Shown in pieces: positions 1 through 5,499 of a stretch of 5,595 nt of DNA. The position numbers and the translations under genes are program-made. This DNA is from Clostridiales bacterium. GTDB taxonomy: Bacteria; Bacillota; Clostridia; Lachnospirales; WQUN01. The notes beneath the pieces are model-generated. The model saw nothing but the letters and a program-made list of their open reading frames with translations, was not told the origin of the DNA and did not search any database. The stretch covers positions 1 through 5,595 of the forward strand of contig JAISRJ010000017.1 in assembly GCA_031273705.1 (NCBI GenBank), written 5' to 3'. Positions within the stretch are counted from its first letter, which is position 1. Each line of letters starts with the position of its first letter.

Positions 1-117
1 AAGGTCAAAGCTAATAAGCGCAAAAATGAAGTGGCGGTCGAGTATGATGCTGCCCTTGTAATGCCGGATCAAATAATCAGAGTGATTAACAGTATTGGGT
101 ATTCCGTAATTTTATAA
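1..117 (+). CDS. Heavy-metal-associated (HMA) domain protein, C-terminal end only
   Basis: Only the last 38 codons are inside the window, read in the frame that starts at base 1 and ending at TAA 115-117. The visible part has the second half of an HMA ferredoxin-like fold: a strand with alternating hydrophobics (NEVAVEYD), a helix (PDQIIRVINSIGY) and a closing strand (SVIL). The 'I..IGY.V' ending is typical of CopZ-like chaperones and of HMA domains in metal ATPases. The metal-binding CxxC motif would lie upstream and is not visible, so metal binding is not shown. The gene ends right after this domain, which fits a small stand-alone HMA protein, although a longer protein with a C-terminal HMA domain cannot be excluded. 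The next gene starts 13 bases later on the same strand, so they are probably co-transcribed. No start or promoter is in the window. Confidence 0.75.
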   Translation, partial: KVKANKRKNEVAVEYDAALVMPDQIIRVINSIGYSVIL

Positions 118-130
118 CATCGGAGGAACA

Positions 131-565
131 ATGAAACAGACATATACATTCAAAAAGAAGAAGCATCCTGTAAAAGGACCCGGGAAATACCTTTTTATCG
201 TAGCTGGCGTACTGTCATTGGCAGTCGGAGTCATCGGCGTTATATTGCCTTTTCTGCCGAGCACGCCGTTTTTCCTCTTGACAGTTATATGCTTTGCCAA
301 AGGTTCACAGAAGCTACACGATTGGTTTCTATCCACAAAGTTATATCAAAAGCATTTGGAAAGCTTTGTTCAAAAACGGGCTATGACCCTGAAAACAAAA
401 TTAAGCATTCTCTGTTCAGTCACTGTTTTAATGGGATTTGGATTTATCATGATGAGCCGTGTCCCTGTTGGGCGTGTTATTTTGGGGGCTGTGTGGCTGG
501 GACATGTATTGTATTTTATATTCCGCATTAAAACGGTTAGACCCGATACTGAAAAAACGGATTGA
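131..565 (+). CDS. DUF454 / YbaN-type small integral membrane protein
   Basis: A 144-residue membrane protein preceded by GGAGG at 122-126, four bases before the ATG. The N-terminus is basic (KKKK at 8-11). A first hydrophobic stretch at about residues 20-39 runs into the family hallmark LPFLPSTPFFLL (39-50), then FAKGSQKLHDWFL, which matches the DUF454 pattern in which a Pro-rich re-entrant segment is followed by a short amphipathic 'W' segment. Two more hydrophobic segments lie at about 90-107 and 113-132, and the tail is charged. The length is somewhat above the roughly 120-130 residues I recall as usual, because of the N-terminal extension. DUF454 proteins (E. coli YbaN is one) sit in the inner membrane and have no established biochemical role. 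In this operon it stands between an HMA-domain gene and a CydDC-like transporter, suggesting an accessory part in metal, heme or redox handling; that is inference. The next gene starts 19 bases after its stop. Confidence 0.85.
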   Translation: MKQTYTFKKKKHPVKGPGKYLFIVAGVLSLAVGVIGVILPFLPSTPFFLLTVICFAKGSQKLHDWFLSTKLYQKHLESFVQKRAMTLKTKLSILCSVTVLMGFGFIMMSRVPVGRVILGAVWLGHVLYFIFRIKTVRPDTEKTD

Positions 566-584
566 CAGGAGGAAAACAAACAAC

Positions 585-2324
585 ATGATGATGGATAAGC
601 GATTAATAAATGCTGCCGGAAAATCAAAAAAATACATATATATCTGCGTTCTGTTTCAGTGGATAGGGTTAGCCGCTAATGTCTGTATGGTTTTCGCTTT
701 GGCGAATCTGTTAGGAAAATTGTATGAAGGCGACACATCCTCCGCAATAATCACCACTTGTATTACAGGTGCTATTGGCATTCCAATGCGGTTTTTCTGT
801 GGAATAATAGCGGGGAAAATGAGCGAGAAAGCGTCCCGTGATGTAAAAATCCGCTTACGGGAAATGATTTATCAAAAGCTTTTACGGTTGGGAATGTCTT
901 ATCAAAAGCATATTTCCACCGCCGAAGCAATACAACTTTCCGGTGAAGGTTTGGAACAATTGGAGATATATTTTGGGCGCTATCTGCCGCAATTCTTTTA
1001 TAGTATGCTGGCGCCGGTGACGCTGTTTATCCTGCTGGCTTTTATCAGCTTGAAGTCCGCTGTGATCTTGTTGATTTGCGTCCCTTTAATCCCCATGTCG
1101 ATCATATTTGTACAGAAATTCGCCAAAAAACTGTTCCAGAAATATTGGAACGAGTATGTGGCGTTGGGCGACGGATTCCTTGAAAATATGCAGGGCCTCA
1201 CTACTTTGAAAATTTATAGAGCGGACGAACGCCGTAACCAGGAAATGAACGAACAGGCCGAACGCTTTCGAAAAATCACTATGAAGGTTCTGACCATGCA
1301 GCTTAACTCCATAACACTGATGGATTTAGTGGCCTACGGCGGCGCAGCATTAGGGGCAATAATTGCGCTTTTGGAGTTGGCGGCAGGGAATATCTCCCTT
1401 ACAGGCTGTGTAACCATCATCTTGTTAGCGGCGGAATTTTTCATTCCCCTACGCTTGCTTGGATCGTATTTTCATATCGCCATGAACGGCATGGCTGCAA
1501 GCGGAAAAATGTGGAGGCTACTGGATGTTCCAGAAGCTCAGATAAAAACCACAGAAATAACCGGTGCAGGGATTTCTCTTGAAAATTTGTCTTTTTCCTA
1601 TGACAAAACAAGAGAGATTCTTCATGGGATATCCATGACATTCCCGACCCATGGCATGACCGCTATTGTGGGTGAAAGCGGTAGCGGGAAAAGTACCATA
1701 GCGTCTCTCTTAACAGGAACCAATACAAGTTATTCCGGTTCTCTGCTCATCGGAGGACAGGAGTTATCTGAGATTCGTGAAGATAATTTGCTGCGGCATA
1801 TTGCTCTGATTGGACATCAAAGCCGTTTATTTGCCGGAACAGTTCGGGACAATTTACGCATGGGTAACCCAAATGCGTCCGACTCTAAAATGAAGTCGGT
1901 ATTGGAGCAAGTTAAGCTGTGGGACTATTTAAAGGGAGAATCCGGATTAGATACAGTGCTGACCGAAGATGCCGCAAATTTTTCCGGCGGGCAAAAGCAA
2001 CGGCTGGCATTGGCACGCATTTTGTTATATGACAGCGAGGTTCTGATTTTTGATGAGGCCACTTCCAATATCGACGTTGAAAGCGAAACGGACATTATGG
2101 CATTGGTGGGGACGCTGGCTGAAACTAAAACGATAATCGTTATTTCCCATCGGTTAGCGAATGTAATACAGGCTGATGGTATTTATGTGCTGGAAAACGG
2201 TTGCGTGGCCGAAAGCGGGACGCACAACACATTATTACATATGAACGGGCAATACGCCCGGTTATGGCGTGAACAGCAGGAGTTGGAGCAAATTCGTGAT
2301 GGGAAGGAGAATATGGCTATATGA
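585..2324 (+). CDS. cydD: CydD-type ABC half-transporter (membrane domain fused to ATPase)
   Basis: A 579-residue ABC exporter-type half-transporter. The membrane domain (about residues 15-300) has roughly six hydrophobic segments and CydD-like signatures: YFGRYLPQ (129-136), a PLIP segment, 'LENMQGLTTLKIY' and EFFIPLRLLG (284-293). The ATPase domain is complete: Walker A GESGSGKST (363-371, Lys369), Q-loop Gln412, signature FSGGQ (466-470), Walker B ending Asp490-Glu491, and switch His522. It should pair with the following CydC-type subunit. CydDC is known in E. coli as a thiol exporter, and also as a heme-handling transporter, needed for cytochrome bd maturation; the substrate here cannot be read from sequence. 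AGGAGG at 567-572 favours the first of three consecutive ATG codons (585, 588, 591), although the 12-base spacing is long. The frame is open further upstream but overlaps the preceding gene. The stop overlaps the next start as ATGA (2321-2324), implying translational coupling. Confidence is high for the ABC family and lower for true CydD function, since no cydAB is seen. Confidence 0.85.
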   Translation: MMMDKRLINAAGKSKKYIYICVLFQWIGLAANVCMVFALANLLGKLYEGDTSSAIITTCITGAIGIPMRFFCGIIAGKMSEKASRDVKIRLREMIYQKLLRLGMSYQKHISTAEAIQLSGEGLEQLEIYFGRYLPQFFYSMLAPVTLFILLAFISLKSAVILLICVPLIPMSIIFVQKFAKKLFQKYWNEYVALGDGFLENMQGLTTLKIYRADERRNQEMNEQAERFRKITMKVLTMQLNSITLMDLVAYGGAALGAIIALLELAAGNISLTGCVTIILLAAEFFIPLRLLGSYFHIAMNGMAASGKMWRLLDVPEAQIKTTEITGAGISLENLSFSYDKTREILHGISMTFPTHGMTAIVGESGSGKSTIASLLTGTNTSYSGSLLIGGQELSEIREDNLLRHIALIGHQSRLFAGTVRDNLRMGNPNASDSKMKSVLEQVKLWDYLKGESGLDTVLTEDAANFSGGQKQRLALARILLYDSEVLIFDEATSNIDVESETDIMALVGTLAETKTIIVISHRLANVIQADGIYVLENGCVAESGTHNTLLHMNGQYARLWREQQELEQIRDGKENMAI

Positions 2325-3967
2325 AGCGAAATCCAATCAAATTGACGGTGTTGCTTTTAAAATTGGTGTTGCCGTTACTACCCGTGCTGAGTTTGGCGGT
2401 ACTGTTAGGCATCGCGGGATTTTTAGCTGCCATCGCTATTCCAGTACTAAGCGGCATGACCGCGCTTCTGGCATTAGCAGAGCAGCCTATCATTATCATG
2501 TTGATTGCGCTTATTTCTTGCGGTGTATTGCGCGGACTCCTGCGATATGCTGAACAATATCTAAATCACTACGTCGCCTTTAAACTGCTGGCGTTTATCC
2601 GGGACAAGGTGTTTCGCGCTCTGCGGCGCCTGACTCCCGCCAAACTGGAGGGACGGGGTAAAGGCGATTTAATCTCCGTAATTACCACCGATATCGAATT
2701 GCTGGAGGTTTTTTATGCCCACACGATTTCTCCTGTGACGATTGCTGTTATTATGTCGATTATGATGACGCTGTTTATTTGGCAGTATCATTTTATATTG
2801 GGGCTCATTGCTGCTGCCGGATATGTAACCATAGGTGTGGTATTGCCCTTTTTTATTGCCAAACTCAGCGGCAAACTGGGTGCATCTTACCGGAATGAAT
2901 TTGGTTCTTTAAATGGGTATGTACTGGAAAGCTTGCGTGGTTTGAAAGAAATTATTCAATTTGGAATGGGACAAGCTCGCATGAGCGCCATTCGCTTCCG
3001 TACCGATAAACTGTCGGAAAAAGCAAAACGGTTGAAGTTTTATGAAGGATTGACGTCTGCTTTATCCGGAGCGTGTATTCTCTTGTTTTCTTTCGGAATA
3101 TTGTTTGCCGGAATCGCATTACACAAATCCGATACAATAGAATTTGAAGGTGTGTTCATCACCACAATTGCTATGATAAGCTCTTTCGGCCCCGTCATTG
3201 CCTTGGCGAATTTGGCAAATAATCTGGCGCACACCTTCGCCGCGGGCAACCGTGTGCTGGATATTATGGAAGAAACACCTGTCACGACGGATATTACGAA
3301 CGGCAAGGATATTGTTTTTGCCGGCGCAGCTTGTGAAAATATCGTCTTCGCATACGGCGAGGAGCGCATTCTGGACAATTTCAACATAGATTTCCCTGAA
3401 AACATCATTGTTGGAATCACCGGCAAAAGTGGCTCCGGTAAGTCTACCTTACTTCGTCTACTTATGCGTTTCTGGGATACGAATAAAGGTAATGTATATT
3501 TGTCGGGCGAGGATATCCGCAAAATTAACACCGCTTGTCTGCGAAACATGGAGAGTTTTGTCACGCAGGATACGCAGCTTTTTTCTGACACTATTGAAAA
3601 CAACATAAAAATTGCCAAACCGCAGGCAACACACGCGGAGGTTATGGAGGCTTGTAAGAAAGCCGCTATACATGATTTTATTGAATATTTGCCAAAAGGA
3701 TATGATACTCATTTGGGAGAACTGGGCGAAGGACTTTCCGGCGGGGAACGCCAGCGAATCGGTCTGGCCCGCGCGTTTCTGCATGATGCACCATTTTTGT
3801 TGCTGGACGAACCGACCAGTAATCTGGACAGTCTGAACGAAGCGATGATTCTGCATTCCTTGCGGCACGTCTGCGATAATAAGACCGTAGTATTGGTGTC
3901 TCACCGAAAGTCCACAATGGGTATCGCCGATGTGGTACATACGGTGGAGCACGGGAGAATGAGTTGA
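2321..3967 (+). CDS. cydC: CydC-type ABC half-transporter (membrane domain fused to ATPase)
   Basis: A 548-residue ABC half-transporter, the likely partner of the CydD-type protein encoded just upstream. The membrane domain (about residues 8-300) opens with a CydC-like layout: a hydrophobic pair followed by LRYAEQYLNHYVAFKLL (74-90), matching the CydC pattern R-Y-x-E-R-x-x-x-H-x-x-x-F, then 'LTPAKLEGRGKGDLIS'. The ATPase domain is intact: Walker A GKSGSGKST (368-376, Lys374), Q-loop Gln416, signature LSGGE (472-476), Walker B LLLDEP with Asp496-Glu497, and switch His528. Both partners therefore have complete catalytic sets, so the heterodimer is not obviously of the kind with one dead ATP site. 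An AAGGAG-like site at 2304-2309 lies 11 bases before the ATG, inside the end of the previous gene. The stop TGA shares its last base with the ATG of the next gene (TGATG, 3965-3969). An alternative reading is a siderophore- or heme-type importer built on an exporter fold, but the motifs favour CydC. Confidence 0.85.
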   Translation: MKRNPIKLTVLLLKLVLPLLPVLSLAVLLGIAGFLAAIAIPVLSGMTALLALAEQPIIIMLIALISCGVLRGLLRYAEQYLNHYVAFKLLAFIRDKVFRALRRLTPAKLEGRGKGDLISVITTDIELLEVFYAHTISPVTIAVIMSIMMTLFIWQYHFILGLIAAAGYVTIGVVLPFFIAKLSGKLGASYRNEFGSLNGYVLESLRGLKEIIQFGMGQARMSAIRFRTDKLSEKAKRLKFYEGLTSALSGACILLFSFGILFAGIALHKSDTIEFEGVFITTIAMISSFGPVIALANLANNLAHTFAAGNRVLDIMEETPVTTDITNGKDIVFAGAACENIVFAYGEERILDNFNIDFPENIIVGITGKSGSGKSTLLRLLMRFWDTNKGNVYLSGEDIRKINTACLRNMESFVTQDTQLFSDTIENNIKIAKPQATHAEVMEACKKAAIHDFIEYLPKGYDTHLGELGEGLSGGERQRIGLARAFLHDAPFLLLDEPTSNLDSLNEAMILHSLRHVCDNKTVVLVSHRKSTMGIADVVHTVEHGRMS

Positions 3968-4284
3968 TGAAAAGTACGTTGGTAAAGCGGGAGAAGGAAA
4001 AAGCAGTCATACAAATGATGATTTCTCTGTATTGCCGTAAAAATCATCACGAACAAAAGGGAATACTTTGTTATAATTGTGCCGGGCTGTTGTCTTACGC
4101 CCAAAACCGTTCTGAACATTGTACTCATATGGAAACCAAGACTTTTTGCAGCAGTTGTAAAACCAATTGTTACAGTCCAGATATGAGGGAAAAAATCCGA
4201 ACTGTTATGCGATGGGCGGGGCCAAGGATGTTAATTTATCATCCTATTTTAGTGGTTAAACATATACTCACAACTCATGGATGA
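3967..4284 (+). CDS. ygbA: YgbA-family protein ('nitrous oxide-stimulated promoter' family), Cys-rich
   Basis: A 105-residue soluble protein with seven cysteines (23, 35, 38, 52, 61, 64, 68), including two CxxC pairs (35-38 and 61-64). It carries the family marks: an N-terminal 'REKEKAVIQMMISLYCRKNH' helix, the NCYSPDMREKIR motif (67-78) and the closing MRWAGPRML...HPIL...KHIL block. These match the Pfam YgbA_NO family, whose E. coli member is controlled by the nitric-oxide sensor NsrR. The exact biochemical role is not settled, and the conserved cysteines suggest metal or Fe-S binding (inference). The ATG at 3967 is preferred: GGGAG at 3953-3957 lies nine bases upstream and the start overlaps the previous stop by one base. 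An adjacent in-frame TTG at 3964 is a poorer choice. It is the last gene of the operon, and its coupling to the CydDC-like pair suggests a shared role in nitrosative or redox stress. Family confidence is high. Confidence 0.88.
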   Translation: MKSTLVKREKEKAVIQMMISLYCRKNHHEQKGILCYNCAGLLSYAQNRSEHCTHMETKTFCSSCKTNCYSPDMREKIRTVMRWAGPRMLIYHPILVVKHILTTHG

Positions 4285-4359
4285 ATAAGTAATGTTATCC
4301 AAAACTACCAGCCTATACAGACGGGCAAGAAACATTTTTTATACTGGTTGAGTATCATA

Positions 4360-4402
4360 AACTCCACCGTCACGCTACAAGCAAACAGCGGAGTTATTTT
4401 TT
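4360..4402 (+). terminator. Possible terminator or attenuator between the transporter operon and the regulator gene
   Basis: AACTCC (4360-4365) can pair with GGAGTT (4390-4395), and a bulged A lets the stem extend to ATA/TAT on the outside. Inside, GCT (4374-4376) can pair with AGC (4387-4389). The stem is followed by a run of six T at 4397-4402. The loop is long and the stem interrupted, so it is weaker than the terminators further right. It ends only 19 bases before the regulator ATG and leaves no room for a promoter after it. If real, it is either the end of the upstream operon with read-through, or an attenuator in the regulator's own leader. Confidence 0.4.
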
Positions 4403-4421
4403 AAAAAGAGAGTGGAGATTT

Positions 4422-5123
4422 ATGAAGTGGCCGATGTTAGTTGTCGATAAAAATATAGAAGTTTCAATGCGTGAACAGACCGAATGGCTGAAGCACGGTA
4501 TATCCACCGTTAGGGTAAGTTCCATGCAGGAAGCCATTGAAAAGCTCACAAAGGAACCGTTTTTGTTTACAGCTATCAACGCGGATAATGTGAATTATTT
4601 GCCTCTGCTGAAAACAATGGGAGAAACCGCGCTGACGTTTATTTTTATTATTGATACGAATTACACGACAGAGAAAGAAGTAATAGCCCTTCATAACGGC
4701 GCAGATGTGTATACGAAATTCAACAGCAATGTTGAATTGAATGTCCGATTGGCTCTGGCTCAATTATTGCCTTGTAACGAACGGGACAAGCAACCTAAAT
4801 TACCAACCGGAATGATAATCTATGACGGCTTCCTTGTTTCAGCAACTTCACATCAGATATTTTGCAATGACGTAAATATAAAACTCACAAAGAAAGAATA
4901 TGATCTCCTGTATTAACTGATAGCCAATCATGATATAGCTTTATCTTACAAAAAAATATATCGCCGGGTATGGGGCGATGAATATGACGAAGTGTCATCC
5001 AACGCCATTTGGGATTACATACTCAAACTTCGGAAAAAGATAAAAGAAGTTGCCGGAGATTATGAATATATCGAAAATGTCAGAGAGGTTGGATACAAAT
5101 TCACCGCGCCACACGACAAATAG
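4422..5123 (+). pseudogene. OmpR-type winged-helix regulator with degenerate receiver, interrupted by in-frame TAA
   Basis: The reading frame is 233 codons long, a normal OmpR/PhoB-family length, but codon 165 (4914-4916) is TAA. Residues 1-120 are a receiver-like domain (LVVD at 6-9, GADVYTK at 93-99). Aligned by eye to PhoB without gaps up to residue 53, the phosphorylated Asp is Asn53 and the second acidic-pocket residue is Lys10, so it is probably not phosphorylated in the usual way. From about residue 132 an OmpR-type winged helix begins, with LTKKEYDLLY just before the stop. After it the same frame continues with IYRRVWGDEYDE, then LRKKIKE, then YIENVREVGYKF, the expected recognition-helix and wing motifs, ending at TAG 5121-5123. 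A single T-to-A change of a Leu TTA codon would explain the stop. No in-frame ATG follows for reinitiation, so the product as read is a 164-residue protein without its DNA-contacting half. GGAG at 4414-4417 lies four bases before the ATG. A sequencing error, a recent mutation or read-through are all possible. Confidence 0.85.
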
Positions 5124-5164
5124 AAAGTGATTTCGACTCTTTATTCTATATATCCCTTAAAAAG

Positions 5165-5186
5165 CAGCCTGACAGGCTGTTTTTTT
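5165..5186 (+). terminator. Intrinsic terminator after the regulator gene
   Basis: CAGCCT (5165-5170), a three-base GAC loop, then AGGCTG (5174-5179), immediately followed by seven T (5180-5186). The stem can be lengthened outward by A-T pairs and a G-U wobble. It lies about 40 bases after the regulator's final stop codon, on the same strand, and so ends that transcript. Confidence 0.9.
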
Positions 5187-5200
5187 GTCGTTTTATCGAA

Positions 5201-5244
5201 GAAAAAAAGAGGTAAAAAAGAGGAAATAACGAGTTAAAAAAGAG
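5201..5244 (+). repeat. Four tandem 11-base A-rich direct repeats, likely operator
   Basis: Four units sit head to tail with no spacers: 5201-5211 GAAAAAAAGAG, 5212-5222 GTAAAAAAGAG, 5223-5233 GAAATAACGAG and 5234-5244 TTAAAAAAGAG. Against GTAAAAAAGAG they match at 10, 11, 8 and 10 of 11 positions. The 11-base period puts each unit on the same face of the helix and phases the A-tracts, which should bend the DNA. OmpR-family regulators typically bind direct repeats with about 11-base spacing close to or overlapping the -35 region. The array ends 10 bases before TATAAT, and an OmpR-type gene lies just upstream. The binding assignment is inference. Arm-type recombinase sites or replication iterons are alternatives. 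Confidence 0.8.
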
Positions 5245-5260
5245 TTTTCCCCGTTATAAT
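5234..5260 (+). promoter_or_regulatory. Candidate activator-dependent promoter with perfect TATAAT
   Basis: TATAAT at 5255-5260 matches the sigma-70/sigma-A -10 consensus exactly. The -35 region is poor: TTAAAA at 5234-5239 matches TTGACA at four of six positions with a short 15-base spacer, and nothing better fits at 16-18 bases. A good -10 with a weak -35 covered by direct repeats is the usual layout of a promoter needing an activator of the OmpR class. Transcription would start near 5267 and run rightwards. Confidence 0.6.
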
Positions 5261-5266
5261 TCCCAT

Positions 5267-5423
5267 TAAATCACAATATGGGGATTATTGACGGCCATGT
5301 TTTTCCGTCAGTTATCCCTGCCGGGGGAAAACGGATGGAACGAAAAAAAGACAGGATAAAAAAGCGAATTACATACAGTCGAAAAACCGCCGCAATCCAT
5401 AGTGAGATTGCGGCGGTTTTTTG
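5267..5423 (+). ncRNA. Putative short structured transcript (about 155 bases), promoter to terminator
   Basis: Between TATAAT (5255-5260) and the strong terminator (5382-5422) there is room for an RNA of about 155 bases. Its 5' half holds a long hairpin: GGGATTATTGACGG (5281-5294) pairs with CCGTCAGTTATCCC (5305-5318) with one mismatch and one G-U wobble, and G5280 with U5319 can add a further wobble; the loop is ten bases. The 3' end is the terminator stem. No convincing protein is encoded: possible starts at 5278 and 5335 read straight through the terminator stem. It could be a small regulatory RNA, a leader whose downstream gene is missing, or part of a transfer or replication origin. Both boundaries are predicted, not measured. 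Confidence 0.4.
5382..5422. terminator. Very strong, probably bidirectional intrinsic terminator
   Basis: AAAAACCGCCGCAATC (5382-5397) pairs perfectly over 16 bases with GATTGCGGCGGTTTTT (5406-5421) around an eight-base loop. On the + strand six T (5417-5422) follow the GC-rich part of the stem. On the minus strand the complement of the A-run gives five T. An outer GTCGAA/TTCGAC pair (5378-5383 with 5424-5429) can extend it. It would stop the rightward transcript from the TATAAT promoter as well as the leftward transcript of the minus-strand gene that ends at 5500. Confidence 0.92.
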
Positions 5424-5499
5424 TTCGACAAATTACTGTGATATTTATTATATCCCCCTATATTTTCACATAAAAGTCTGAGTTTTGCGTGGTTTTGTA

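Larger units (their letters stand above)
5124..5499. other. Structured 376-base stretch without a supported protein gene
   Basis: Between the regulator's last stop and the end of the minus-strand gene I see no coding sequence I can support. The stretch is not empty. It holds, in order, the regulator's terminator, four tandem 11-base repeats, a TATAAT promoter element, a long imperfect hairpin and a second strong terminator, each listed separately. The last 77 bases (5423-5499) are AT-rich and show nothing further that I can identify, except that TTCGAC (5424-5429) can extend the second terminator's stem. Confidence 0.7.

Noticed and set aside
459..584. Longer 5' form of the CydD-type protein starting at 459
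   Set aside because: It would overlap the DUF454 gene by over 100 bases, the extra residues match nothing in the family, and AGGAGG at 567-572 points to the ATG at 585.
3040..3618. 192-residue minus-strand frame inside the CydC-type gene
   Set aside because: It is antisense to a well-supported ABC transporter with complete motifs and shows no family features or ribosome binding site of its own.
3964..3966. TTG start for the YgbA-family gene
   Set aside because: The adjacent ATG at 3967 is a stronger start, overlaps the previous stop in the usual coupled way, and is well placed relative to GGGAG at 3953-3957.
4422..4916. Natural receiver-only protein ending at the TAA
   Set aside because: The open frame already includes the first part of a winged-helix domain, and the remainder of that domain continues in the same frame after the stop. 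An interrupted full-length gene explains this better.
5201..5244. CRISPR array
   Set aside because: The units are only 11 bases and directly adjacent with no spacers, and no cas genes are present.
5278..5481. 67-residue + strand reading frame
   Set aside because: It has no ribosome binding site, starts at the base of a hairpin, and runs through the perfect terminator stem at 5382-5422. The composition looks like translated structured DNA.
5335..5481. Shorter frame starting MERKKDRIKKR
   Set aside because: G-rich bases at 5322-5326 could mimic a ribosome binding site, but the frame crosses the terminator stem and has no recognisable protein character. A leader peptide cannot be fully excluded.
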